From Chara braunii (Eukaryota; Streptophyta; Charophyceae; Charales; Characeae), in contig BFEA01000011.1 of assembly GCA_003427395.1 (NCBI GenBank), forward strand, positions 1,250,005-1,307,027: 57,023 nt of DNA, written 5' to 3'. Shown piece after piece: positions 1-9,232 of the stretch (positions are counted from its first letter, which is position 1; each line of letters begins with the position of its first letter). The translations under genes and the position numbers were made by a program. The notes beneath the pieces are model-generated. The model did no database searches and was not told the origin of the DNA. It worked only from the letters and a program-made list of their open reading frames with translations.

Positions 1-378
1 TTTTTTTTTAATTTCTGTTGTGACAAGTGTCAAACTGCAGTGCACCCTCTTCTAGGCCCTAGGGCCTCATTCAAGGCCAGGTTCATGGCTGTTACTTGGC
101 CGTTACATCTCGGATTCCAACAATAGCACCCCCATGCTCCTAGGGGGCTCTATTTTGCTCCCGTTTGCCCAATCTTGAACCCCTTTTGCTCCGATTTTCT
201 AAGGGCAGCCTTTTTCTCATGTTGAGCCTCTCAAGGCTCTATTTTCTTATGCCTAGCTAGTCCGAGATATCCCGAACTACTGGGCAGTCTTCTCAACATC
301 CTTATTTTTACTTTTCTTTCTCTCATGGCTCTTCCACTTGCTCCCACTAGCGCTTGCACTAATGGTGCTAATATTTCT

Positions 379-407
379 CACCGTCTAGATCCTTGATCTT
401 GACGGTG
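379..407. repeat. Family A hairpin, CACCGTC class
   Basis: CACCGTC at 379-385 pairs with GACGGTG at 401-407, and AGATC and GATCT lie inside. The same class recurs at 1796-1821, 16484-16505 and 17901-17928, always next to a GCACTAGTG-like block. Confidence 0.75.
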
Positions 408-784
408 TCGTTTGCTTGCACAAATATTGCTTGTGTTTGCTCATTGTTCCCTTGGGACATCCCAAGTCCCCGCCATTTTCCTTCATGCTAGCTCCATTTC
501 CTTGTTCCGCCGGCGGTCCCGCCGGCGCATGTCCCGTTTCCCGATTTTTATTATTTGGACCCATTTGGTCCACAACATTCCGGACGGCGTCCCATTTTTA
601 TTTTTTTGGGGCCCCTTGCCCTTGGTGGTCCCATCATTTCTACATGTCTGCCGATTTTTCTAGGCCGTGAGATCTCATCTCACGGTTGCCGTTTACCGTC
701 TTTTCTTGCCCCACGCCGAAATTGCTCCTTTCTAGCCTTCCGGGCTTGCCGTAACCCATTTCCTCTTAGCCTTGGCATCCCCAT

Positions 785-808
785 GCAGTCCGTAATTTCT
801 CGGACTGC
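785..808. repeat. Family A hairpin, GCAGTCCG class
   Basis: GCAGTCCG (785-792) is followed by an 8-nt loop and CGGACTGC (801-808), a perfect 8-bp stem. The same stem recurs at 946-969 and 1511-1534, and on the inverted copy at 17489-17512. A weaker version lies at 17328-17351. Confidence 0.85.
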
Positions 809-884
809 AGTTATGGCTGTTTTCTACACCCACAGCCCCACAACTTGCCACATGTTAAAAGAAAATGAAGCGTTAAATTTCCTA

Positions 885-918
885 GTGCATCCGGGTTCAA
901 TATTGGCTCCGGATGCAC
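885..918. repeat. Family A hairpin, GTGCATCCGG class
   Basis: GTGCATCCGG (885-894) pairs with CCGGATGCAC (909-918), a perfect 10-bp stem with a 14-nt loop. Further copies lie at 1047-1080 (10-bp stem), 17378-17411 and, less perfect, about 17218-17250. Confidence 0.85.
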
Positions 919-1795
919 AAAGAACATGTATTTTCTCTCCCCTATGCAGTCCGTTACAACTCGGACTGCAATGGGGGTTAATTCCTTAGCCCCAATGCCC
1001 TACAACTAACCCATACTCAAAAGAAAAAGAAACGGCAAATTCCCAAGTGCATCCGGACTTGATTTTGGCTCCGGATGCACCTAAAACAGGTGTTGCTCCT
1101 CATGCATGTAATCCGTTTTATTCCGGTTGCAAGAGGCCTTGATTTTCTTTGATTTTCTCTGAAAAAATAAGAAAAAATCAAAGTACTTTGTAACCGCCAT
1201 ATTCCAGAATGAATCTGGTAACAGATGAATCTCCCCAAGTGACCGTTTTTTACCGTTAAGACCTTTTTCTATTTTTTTTTTTTTTCTTTTCTTTTCTCCT
1301 CCTTTCTTTGACAGTAGGGACCTGCCAGTCCTTACCTATGGCAGTCCCTACTGACGGCCAACTCACTCACTCCCTCTCACTCTTTTTGTCTTATTCTCCC
1401 ACATTTTCTTTTATTTTCTCTCTTTTTTCTAGCATGCCAAGTGTCAAGTGGCCGTTTAGGCCATTTTCTAGCCTCTTCCTCTCAGTTTTGGCCCTCTCTA
1501 TGCCCATGGTGCAGTCCGTTATTTCTCGGACTGCAACAATGGCCTTCCCATGCCCATAGGAGCTTCCTCTTACTCCTACATTTCTCTCACAATGGTCCCT
1601 CCTACTCCGATTTTCTCCCGGAGGGCTATTTTTCACATGGGGTCTTATGTGACTCTATTTTCTTGAGGGAGGCTGATCCGAGATTTTTCGGATTGCTCCC
1701 ATGCCTCCCACTTCGGTTTTCTTTACTTTTCCTTTTCCTTTTGGCCTTCCCGTTTGTCACCAGTAGTACTTGCACTAGTGGTGCTAATATTCTTG

Positions 1796-1821
1796 ACCGT
1801 CAAGATGTCGATCTTGACGGT
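1796..1821. repeat. Family A hairpin, 11-bp perfect stem
   Basis: ACCGTCAAGAT at 1796-1806, loop GTCG, and ATCTTGACGGT at 1811-1821 form a perfect stem. It is the strongest member of the CACCGTC class. Confidence 0.85.
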
Positions 1822-1895
1822 GCACCTTGCATTTATTATTTTTCCCTCATGCGGTGCCGCCGTTTCTTCTTGGGAATTTCACATGTCCCCGCTTT

Positions 1896-2025
1896 GTCCC
1901 GTCGGTGGTCCCCGACACTTAGTCCCGCCGGTGGTTCCCGACACTTAGTCCCGTCGGCGGTTCCCAACACTTAGTCCCGTCGGCGATCCCCGACACTTAG
2001 TCCCGTCGACGGTACCCGACACATT
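1896..2025 (+). repeat. 26-bp minisatellite, 5 copies
   Basis: Five consecutive 26-bp units of the form GTCCCGTCGG-CGGT-CCCGACACTTA start at 1896, 1922, 1948, 1974 and 2000. They differ from one another by a few substitutions. Each unit has a CGTCGG / CCGAC inverted pair. The inverted family A copy has a degenerate counterpart near 16300-16395 (GGGACAAGTACCTGC-type units), so the array predates the duplication. Confidence 0.9.
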
Positions 2026-2690
2026 TCGCCCCGGATGCCATTATTTTTACTTAGTCCCACATGGCCCCGGGTGCCTTTCCCTGAGGTGTCTCATGCCCCT
2101 TGGGCGTGTTGTCACCTCATAGCGACCCTTCTCCCTAGTCTTTCCTCGCGCCTTGTGCATGCCGATCTCTTTTGGTCGTGAGACCCTGCTCCGAGGCTCC
2201 CGTAGGTGGCCGCCATGTTGGCCCCTCATTTCCTGACTTCCCGCGGCCTTTGGGCCGGCCATCTCTTGGCTTCCTCATTCCCTTATTGTTGTCGCGCTGC
2301 AATTGCTAGTTCAAAGGGCCCTTTGGCGTTAGTCTTACTGCATTTCGATGGCCCTCCCGGCCTCCTGCTATGTTCTACGTGCCCCTGTTCTTACGCTCGC
2401 TCTCTTGCTGCCGCTTAGTTCTTTCCTCCTGTGGTTCTTTCCCCAGGGCATTACTCCCTCCTGCGACCTAATCCTTTATCTCGTCTCACTCGGGATTTCT
2501 CTATTTTTCCCAGTTTATCCATATTTGGTCTCTCGAATGATGGGAAGTTATTCGGGACTCACCAATCCTAACACCGACCAACATGGAACCCGAAGGAGCT
2601 ATCGTGGTGGCGAGTCCCTTCACTTTTTTCTCCCTCTCTCTACCTTTCTATTACACGAACATACATGCCCCTAGAAAGAAACTGAACCTT

Positions 2691-2849
2691 CCGCTATAAC
2701 ATAGCCAGATACATCGTGTTCCTCAACAGGATCGACAGAGACTGCTCCTATCGACGTAGTGAGCAATGCACCGGACGAGAGGTAAGTCTCCAATTCCGCG
2801 ACTGGCCCGGCATCTCCCGCCGCCACAAATCGATAGGATGGGCAAAGTC
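2691..2849. other. Spacer between family A and the palindrome; no gene seen
   Basis: No conserved reading frame or recognisable element was found. The stretch runs from the end of family A homology to the first hairpin of the palindrome arm. Confidence 0.5.
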
Positions 2850-2980
2850 CGAACGAATCAGCCGCTAGAAAACGGCTAGATTCATTAATACTTCACTAAC
2901 TTTTGATCCACTAACTCCCCGCCCAATCTAACTACATCTTTGAATTCGCCTACCTCAAAAACATTAATCTACCAACTTCT

Positions 2981-3010
2981 TTCACTCGATTCCATTAGGA
3001 ATCGAGTGAA
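2981..3010. repeat. 13-bp perfect hairpin in the palindrome arm
   Basis: TTCACTCGATTCC (2981-2993), loop ATTA, and GGAATCGAGTGAA (2998-3010). Sister hairpins at 3161-3188 (CCACTCGATTC / GAATCGAGTGG), 3339-3367 (CTCTCTCGAT / ATCGAGAGAG) and 7655-7690 have different outer bases that remain paired. Confidence 0.9.
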
Positions 3011-3305
3011 ATCTCGATTTTTCACTCCTTATCTTCTCTCCTCCTCGCCATATCCCACGCAGTCCTTTCTCCTACTAACTCCTACACTACTCACTAATCA
3101 CTCAAACTCTCAACAGAATCGAACTCGCCTCACATTCAAATCCCAGCTTTGGCACCTTCCCCACTCGATTCCATCAAGAATCGAGTGGCCTTTCAATTTC
3201 TTCTTCCCGTTCTTCTTCTCCTCTGATAGCTCCGGCGCACCCTCTATCTCACCTCTCTCCCATTCTACTAACTCTCCTCCTAATCTGACCTCACGAATGA
3301 ATTCG

Positions 3306-3325
3306 CCCGGGGTCAAAACCCCGGG
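3306..3325. repeat. CCCGGGGT hairpin
   Basis: CCCGGGGT (3306-3313), loop CAAA, ACCCCGGG (3318-3325). The mirror copy in the right arm is at 7222-7241 with a different loop. Confidence 0.85.
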
Positions 3326-4060
3326 ATAGCCTCTTTTCTCTCTCGATTCCGATAAGGATCGAGAGAGTTATGCCTCCTCGATTGCCCGCAACTCACCCTT
3401 CTGCCATCCTATTCTTTGCATGCACCCGGCGTGAAACTGCGCCAGGTTCATTCCACCTTCACCGGGCTGCTGCCTTCACCCTTCGCCCTGTCTCACCGAC
3501 TTAGCGCCCGTAGCCGCTGTCTCAGCACCCGTCTCTGCGTTGCCCACTCCGCTGGATGGCGCTCGGCTTCCCTGTCGCGTCCGCCCGCCCCGTCCATCAT
3601 CACTCTCTCCCTCATGCGCCTGGCCCGGTCCTCCGCCCGGGTTCATCCCCCTTTTCCCCACTGCTCCGGTCCGTCGCCTTAGCACTGTCCCTCTGCTACT
3701 AGCGCAGCGCAGCAACGACCGGTTCGTTCGTCATCACCACAGCGAGAGTTCACCGGCGTTTTCTCTGGCCATAGGGCTTGGTCCTATAGCCGAGCGCAGA
3801 ACTACTTTGCACCTCCGACTCTACCAACGAAGATTTCGGAAAGACCAGCTTTCCACATGGGTCGTATGGCCTGTCACCCGTCCGCGCTGCTTTTTCACGT
3901 GCACCCGGCCTAGTTCGCGCCCGTGTTCACCCCAACTTACCCGCTATTGTCTATAGTCGTTGTACTCCTGCGCTAACTGCTGCCGCTGCACCCGGTCCAT
4001 TCAATGCTACGTGGCCCGACGGTTAGTCGAGCGTCGAGAAAACAAAAACTCTCCGCCGAT

Positions 4061-4151
4061 GGGCCCTTCTTGATTTATACGTGTCATCCTTGCGCGCGAG
4101 CCGTGCGAATCTTCTCTGTATTGTTCCAATTTTAACAAATGTCCTGAACGA
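4061..4151 (-). pseudogene. U6 spliceosomal snRNA-like sequence (probable pseudogene)
   Basis: The minus strand reads as most of a U6 snRNA. It has a 5' part ending ...GGAACAATACAGAGAAGATT, containing the ACAGAGA box that pairs with the 5' splice site, and GCAAGGATGACACGTATAAATC, matching the 3' domain. The catalytic AGC triad region is altered: CGCACGG instead of the family AGCATGG. No TATA at -30 or upstream sequence element of a plant U6 promoter is visible on the higher-coordinate side. The 5' stem-loop is incomplete. It lies inside the left palindrome arm and has no counterpart in the right arm, so it was inserted after the arms duplicated or was lost from the other one. I infer a retroposed or captured U6 rather than an active gene. 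Confidence 0.75.
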
Positions 4152-5079
4152 CCACGGTCGGGGCAATCCCCAGCGGCCTACCGATGGATGGTCGGTCATT
4201 CTCACAAAATCCCATCACCCAAGCCCGGCCCACGGGCCTGCACCCCAACAGTTCATGGGTGGGCTTACCGAACTAAGCCCAAGGGGTCTGCCATACCCCC
4301 ACTGCACCGCGCCCCAAAGCAGAACGGGGCGCGGCTCCGGCGCAGCCACGAAAACAGATTGTAATTGCACTTCAGGCAACACCACGAATACAACACACCC
4401 CATGTGATCCCACCGCCGCCTCGCGTCCCCGAACAGGACGCGATAAATAAAGCAAAACAATAAAAATAAAGAATAATATCGGAAAACAACGGGGCTGCAG
4501 GTGCCTCGTCAGTCCCGCGGATCGAGCCCGCCACCGTGCCCGTAAACAAAACCGAGGGGGATAGCCCTGGCGGCCCTCAACCCCATCGGTCCCTTCCGCG
4601 ACACTCTGTTGCAGTTGCTGCACCGACGCCTGTTGGCCTCGATCCCCGAACCTTCATGGCGTCAACCCAATGTCGTAACCTATAGGGCTAAGCCCAAGCC
4701 TGGGTTTGGCTCCGACGGGCGTCTACATAAACCGGACACTGCGTAGCGCACGGGCCGACTGAAAACACCTCAACGGCCACCCTGTTGTTGATGTCGTCCT
4801 CCATACGTACGTACGGGTCGCAGGTGAGCACCTTAGTCAACGCGACGTAATCTCTCTAATCCCTACTTAATCAGGAGGCAACAAAAATTATGGCCGACGA
4901 ACACACCGACCCATTAATCATCAACCATTAAAAGATCACGCGCGCCTCAAAAACAATCCACGAGCCGACACACTCTCTATTCTAGTAAACCATCCGGCCA
5001 CCGTAAATCACTAACGTGGCCGCGCCTAGCGCGGTATACTTAAACTTTAATCCAAAACTAATTTTTGTTGCTTGCAGAA

Positions 5080-5157
5080 ACCAGGGCAGATACCCTTGTA
5101 AGGGTATTCGCGCCGACAACGGCGGGCCAAGATGGAGACTTGGCCTTCCTGTGCTAG
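5080..5157 (+). other. Short conserved reading frame, RADTLVRVFAPT segment (left arm)
   Basis: The frame reads TRADTLVRVFAPTTAGQDGD and ends at a TAG at 5155-5157. It follows a pyrimidine-rich tract ending in TTGCTTGCAG (5067-5076), which resembles a 3' splice acceptor. The same peptide occurs in the right arm (minus, 5438-5689) and as NRADALVKVSAPTL at 32643-32688. The DNA is also a hairpin (ATACCCTT-GT-AAGGGTAT), so conservation could be structural rather than coding. Confidence 0.35.
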
Positions 5158-5599
5158 ACTGCAGGAAGAGTCTATGATGAGATTTATGTGATATGTGTAT
5201 ATACTTGGCTGTGAAACTTTCTTTTGGAAGGAAGGCGAGAGATTGCCTTCGAAGGTCTCGGGTAGGGCTCGCGTCCCAAGTTATGGCCCTGGTTGCAGGG
5301 TAGAGGCTAGGGACACTTAAAGAGAAGTCGGCGTTTGTTTAGGACAAAGGGGAGAGGACAGTTGAGAGGGTCATTGGACTTATGATGTAGTACGTATGTC
5401 TAGTACACCAGCGTCCTTGTGTCGAGACAATGGAGACCTAGGTTGGAACCCTGGCGACATACAGTTGTGTTGGCATGGATTGATGGACGCCTTGAACCCG
5501 AGTCTGTCGGCTAATCGGATTGGTTCCTTTCTCGTCAACATTTTGGATTATTGTTGAACTGATAGCTTTTTTATCCTCCGGAGCGACGGGGACGTCGCT
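5141..5599. other. Centre (loop) of the palindrome; no gene supported
   Basis: This stretch of about 460 bp separates the arms and is not obviously self-complementary. It contains AGGTTGGAACCCTGG at about 5432-5446, resembling a tRNA T-arm or Pol III B box, without a clear A box. Confidence 0.5.
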
Positions 5600-5689
5600 T
5601 AATATGGTCCGGTAAGCTGTCGGTGCGAATACCCTTACAAGGGTATCCGCTCTGGGTTTTGTAAGTAACGGAAAATAAGCTTGATTCAA
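5438..5689 (-). CDS. Unrecognised 83-codon ORF with the RADTLVRVFAPT segment (right arm)
   Basis: The ORF begins MNQAYFPLLTKPRADTLVRV and has no recognised domain or transmembrane segment. Residues 13-24 (RADTLVRVFAPT) match the left-arm fragment and the segment at 32643-32688. After that the sequences diverge, as expected for a fragment spliced or broken in different ways. The ORF spans the boundary between the right arm and the palindrome centre. No promoter or splice signals are convincing. It may be a fossil exon of the autonomous relative of this palindromic element, or a by-product of the hairpin. I do not assign a function. Confidence 0.25.
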   Translation of the reverse strand: MNQAYFPLLTKPRADTLVRVFAPTAYRTILSDVPVAPEDKKAISSTIIQNVDEKGTNPISRQTRVQGVHQSMPTQLYVARVPT

Positions 5690-7870
5690 AGTTTAGGTAT
5701 AATGCGCGAGGCGAGGCGGTGTCTATGGTTTACATTAGGCTGAACAGATGACTAGAGCAGGGAGTGTGTGGGCGTGCAGACTTAAGGCGCGTGTGATCCT
5801 TTTGTTATTGATGATTGTGGGAACCGACGTGATTGTCGGCCCAACTTTTATTTCTGATTAAATAAGGATTAAAAAGATTATGCCTCTTGATTGATGCGCT
5901 CGCCGGTGACTTGTGCTCATGTGCGAAGGACGACGTTGATGGTTGCATGGTTCGGTATAGTCGCGCGGTGGACGCGGAAAGGTTGACCATCGTGAGTTCT
6001 GCCGATAGGCAGATGTGTGGGTTTGAAGCGTTTCAGTAGAACCACGCGTCGTGCAATATCCGCTTATTTAGGTATCGGTTAAAACTAGACCCAAACTTGG
6101 GCCTAGTACTAGTGGTCGGACTTTCATTAGAGAGATTCAGGGATTGAGACTGAGCGGCGACGACGCGAGGATATCAGGATAGTGGGGAGAGACCGAAGGG
6201 TTGAGGACCCGACGGGGCTATCCCGCTTGGTTTTGCCGCCAACAAAGTTGGCGCGGTAATGACGGGCTCCTGTTGTTTCGCCCGTTGCTCCCGACGATTA
6301 AAATTTTCTGAATAAGATTATTTTAATATTATATTGTTAGGTATTTTTTATGCTCCGTTGTCCCTTTGTCTTGGACGTTACTCCAGAGTTAGTGGCCGCA
6401 ACGGGAGTTGAGGACCTAGAGCACGCATTAGTTTGACCAGTTGAGGTTCAAATGGAATTCCTTTATCCCGCCTGTTTTGGAATACGAAACCGAGGGGTTC
6501 AACATGCATATGAGTCAGGGGGGGCCGTCGGTTGGAGTACAGGCCGCCGCTCACCTTTTGATGAGAAAGGATTGAATGTGTGCCTGCCCGCTGGGACTCG
6601 AGAGAAGGGTGAGCAACGCCGGTAAGAGCGGTCCAGGGCACTTTGGGAAGGCCACAGCAGCGGCCGCTCACCAAGGCAGCCCTTCCCCGGCTCGGTCCTC
6701 TAAGTTCTCATTTGAATATTCGCAACTATCACTGTGATTTGCACTAGGCTCGTGCCTAGGCTTTGTAGCAGGCCGTGCCTTTGGCCCCGCAACAGGCTGT
6801 TCGTGTGGGAAATTGCCTGCGGAGGACCTGAGGTAGTGGCAAACTCCTTTCCTCATAGTGGGCAGGAGGAGGCTGTAGCAGGCTGGCAGCGAAACCTGCA
6901 GGGCGCATGGCTGGTCGGACAGGGTATAGGGGCGAAAGACTAATCGACCCGTCTGAAAATCGGTCGAGTCTGATGAGACTGTGTTGGGCATTGCGGGGCC
7001 GCTACGGCCGGATGCTGCATCGGTAGCAGGGGAGCGGAGCATGAAGGAGCGAGGAGGACCTGCATCAGAGCGCAGTCCCATCGGGGCAGAACGGGCACAA
7101 CTAGGGGAAGGCTGTATCTGGGCGCTGACATGGGGTATGCGCATTCGAAGAAAGAGCAGCAATGGTGGAAAACGCCGAACTCATTCAATTGTGAGCCGTT
7201 TCGGGCGGGGAAAGAGGCGATCCCGGGGTTTTGGCCCCGGGCGAGTCAGTTGATGAGGTCAGATTTAGTGTTAGGTTAGTAGGATAGGAGTAAGATTAAG
7301 AAATCAGTGTGCGGAGGATGCCGGGAGTAAGCGGAGGAGAAGGATGAAGGCGGGTTGGTAGGGGGAGGTCGGATCCTCGGTCAGTTTGGATAGAGGATTA
7401 GCGGAGTAGGAGTTAGTAGGGAATGAGGCCGTGCGGCGATGGAAGAAAGAGGAAGCGAGGGGGGAATGAAAAAGTCGGGATTTCACTCGATTCTTCATGG
7501 AATCGAGTAAAAGAGGAGGTTGAATAGGGTTTTTTGATAATTGCAAGTTAAAATATGAAGTTAGTTTTTGCGATAGGTTAGTGGATTGGGAGGTTAATAA
7601 GAAAGAGCTCGTGTGGAGCTATGGCGGGAAGTGTGAAAATGGCCAGAGTGAAAATTGAGATCTCGCTTAATCCTTTACGGAATCGAGCGAGCTAGAGAGT
7701 TAATCGGGGGTTTTCGGATGTTGCGAACATGATGGTAATGTTAGTTTGATCTATAGGTTAGTGGTTTATTTGGGGCCAGTGCTAAGAGCTGCGCTCCAGG
7801 GCAGTTTCAAAAAAGTAATGAATCTTTCCGCATTCTAGCGGAAAATTCATTCAGATTATTGCTCAATAGA
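5600..7870 (-). repeat. Right arm of giant imperfect palindrome
   Basis: Inverted partner of 2850-5140; see that entry for the matched landmarks. Hairpins with an ACTCGATTC core at 7482-7510 and a GCTCGATTC core at 7655-7690 are kept as hairpins although their stems differ from the left arm. The arm lacks the U6-like insertion. Several ORFs of 60-164 codons occur here but have no recognisable domain and no counterpart in the left arm. Confidence 0.88.
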
Positions 7871-8359
7871 TTGATGGACGTTGCCTGCCTCTACCCCTTT
7901 GTGTACATGGCTAGCACCAAGCTGCGTAGCACCTCGGTGAGTGAGTTGGTGGTGCTTCTCCCTGGTCGAATGCCCCGCCCTGTGGCTCCGAGTGGACCTG
8001 GTCATATAGCTGGCTAGGTGCGTTCGCGTGTAGGACCGATCGAGCACGGGCCAGCCGGTAGCAGCCGACAGAGCAGGCGAGTTGCACATAGCTGTTCACG
8101 ACCAACCAATGAGTACGGGTGATCAAGCTGCTGTTGTGGGCAACAGACCGACGGGGAGTTGGTAATGCACGCAAGGCTTGCGTGACCGGTATCTGTATAT
8201 GCTCTGCGCATTACATGACGAGTTGGACTGTGTTTGCTGCTGTACTACGGTGCGGGAGAGAGAGAAGACTGTGCCTTTGCTCTACAGCCCGCGTTTTGGT
8301 GCATTTTCTGTGCGTTTTTAGTCAGGAAGTTGTGGAGTGGCCACGATTACTGATGGAGA
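7871..8359. other. No gene recognised
   Basis: Moderately GC-rich sequence between the end of the palindrome and the adapter-flanking duplication. No conserved frame, RNA gene or repeat was recognised. Confidence 0.5.
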
Positions 8360-8420
8360 GGCTATTATTGCCATTTGGGGAGTCGTCTGGGAGGCAACAA
8401 TTGTCAGTTTGACTTTTGTT
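8360..8420 (+). repeat. 61-bp direct repeat, copy 1 (flanks the adapter)
   Basis: Identical over 61 bp to 8457-8517. The only thing between the copies is the 37-bp adapter-like sequence, so the duplication is best explained as the two reads of one mate-pair fragment joined in the assembly. Confidence 0.95.
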
Positions 8421-8456
8421 GTCTCTTATACACATCTACACGTGTATAAGAGACAG
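8420..8456. other. Nextera/Tn5 mosaic-end junction adapter left in the assembly
   Basis: The sequence is TGTCTCTTATACACATCT followed by ACACGTGTATAAGAGACAG. The Tn5 mosaic end is CTGTCTCTTATACACATCT, and its complement is AGATGTGTATAAGAGACAG. The 37 bp match the head-to-head mate-pair junction adapter except for the bases at the junction. Translated, it gives SYTHLHVYKRQ, close to the peptide typical of adapter-contaminated assemblies. This is technical, not biological. Confidence 0.96.
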
Positions 8457-8517
8457 GGCTATTATTGCCATTTGGGGAGTCGTCTGGGAGGCAACAATTG
8501 TCAGTTTGACTTTTGTT
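8457..8517 (+). repeat. 61-bp direct repeat, copy 2
   Basis: Exact copy of 8360-8420 immediately after the adapter; the sequence then continues naturally into 8518 onward. Confidence 0.95.
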
Positions 8518-8636
8518 TGACCAAGTTGCGATGCATTTTGGCCACCATTGAGGGGCCCTCAGGCGCATTGAGGCAACAAGGCTCTCTCTCGCGAGTCTGA
8601 GTGCACCTCTCTTGGATCTGAGAGACTTACCTTCTT

Positions 8637-9139
8637 CTGCAGAATTCACCAAGTGTTGGATTGTTCACCCACCAACAGGGAACGTGAGTTGGGTTTAAAC
8701 CGTCGTGAGACAGATTGGTTTTACCCTACTGATGCACCTCCGTCACAATAGTAATCCAACCCAGTACGAGAGGAACCGTTAATTCGCACAATTGACAATT
8801 GTGCTTGGCTGAAAAACCAGGGTTGCAAAGCTATCGTGCATGGGATTATGACTGAACGTCTCTAAGTCACAATCTGTGCTTGCAGCGACGGCATATGCCT
8901 CCTTGGATTACACAAGGTTGTCGATCGGGCCAGCCCGTCTGGCCCCGGAAGCATAAGTTCGGAGTTGTNCCTCCTGCGGCGGAGCACCGACGCCCTGGGG
9001 GTCTCTTCATCGAAATTTCTTTCGCTCAGGGAGTTAAACCCTTTGCAGACGACTTAGACAGGGAACGGGGTGTTGTAAGCAGTAGAGTGGCCTTGTTGTC
9101 ACGATCTGTTGAGATTCGGCCCTTTGTTCCAAAGGTTTC
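8637..9139 (+). rRNA. 25S ribosomal RNA, 3' end only (truncated)
   Basis: The segment contains the highly conserved 3' part of plant 25S rRNA. It begins in CAGAATTCACCAAGTGTTGG and includes the block around GTTTTACCCTACTGATG, the CCAGTACGAGAGGAACCG block (the sarcin-ricin loop AGTACGAGAGGAACC near 8764-8778), GATTATGACTGAACG and CTCTAAGTCA. It ends in GTAGAGTGGCCTTGTTG and GAGATTCGGCCCTTTG. The upstream 45 bp do not match 25S, so the gene is 5'-truncated near 8637, keeping about 500 nt of some 3.3 kb. It differs from land-plant consensus at several places and has one N (8969). It could be a dispersed rDNA fragment or a mis-join, since the adapter artefact lies 180 bp upstream. What follows (9140 on) may be a remnant of the intergenic spacer. 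Confidence 0.92.
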
Positions 9140-9232
9140 CCCCACCTTCTGGCTCCCCACCCCTCCTCAAATGTTTGAGCGACGGTCACGATCCGTCAGT
9201 GAAGTAGTAAGGAACCGAAGCCTTGGGGTAAT

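Larger units (their letters stand above)
1..2690 (+). repeat. Hairpin-rich repeat family A, left copy (truncated by window start)
   Basis: This noncoding repeat matches the reverse complement of 15691-18500 in the same order along its length. Shared landmarks include the T-run followed by GTGACAAGTGTCAAA near the start, CTCCGATTTTCT near 190-200, the paired GTGCATCCGG/CCGGATGCAC hairpins, the AGTAGGGACCTGCCAGTC block near 1313, and GTTATTCGGGA near 2547. The two copies have diverged substantially, but their block order is kept. Short ORFs exist but are interrupted and not conserved between copies, so I do not call a gene. The segment is unusually dense in short inverted repeats. It could be a very long LTR or the terminal part of a nonautonomous transposon; no terminal motif is visible because the window starts inside it. 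Confidence 0.8.
2850..5140 (+). repeat. Left arm of giant imperfect palindrome
   Basis: This arm matches the reverse complement of 5600-7870 at many points in matching order. Examples (left / right) are the GAATC-AGCCG hairpin 2855-2886 / about 7827-7853; the ACTCGATTC hairpins 2981-3010 and 3161-3188 / 7482-7510; the CCCGGGG hairpin 3306-3325 / 7222-7241; AAAACCGAGGGGGATAGCCC near 4549 / its counterpart near 6205-6235; TTAATCAGGAGGCAAC near 4868 / near 5845-5865; GATCACGCGCGCC near 4934 / near 5786-5800; and GGGCAGATACCCTTG near 5083 / near 5640. It is very C/T-rich between 3400 and 4000. No gene is supported beyond short fragments. Confidence 0.88.

Noticed and set aside
3540-3956. 138-codon ORF rich in Arg, Pro and Ser
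   Set aside because: Lies in C/T-rich DNA where one frame is open by composition; not preserved in the inverted arm.
6668-7162. 164-codon minus ORF in the right palindrome arm
   Set aside because: No domain, and the left arm has no equivalent open frame at the mirror position.
2850-7870. Classical DNA transposon with transposase between long inverted repeats
   Set aside because: The 460-bp centre has no room for a transposase and none of the arm ORFs shows a DDE or zinc-finger motif; only a nonautonomous element remains possible.
8337-8652. ORFs containing SYTHLHVYKRQ or SYTRVDVYKRQ
   Set aside because: They are translations of the sequencing adapter.
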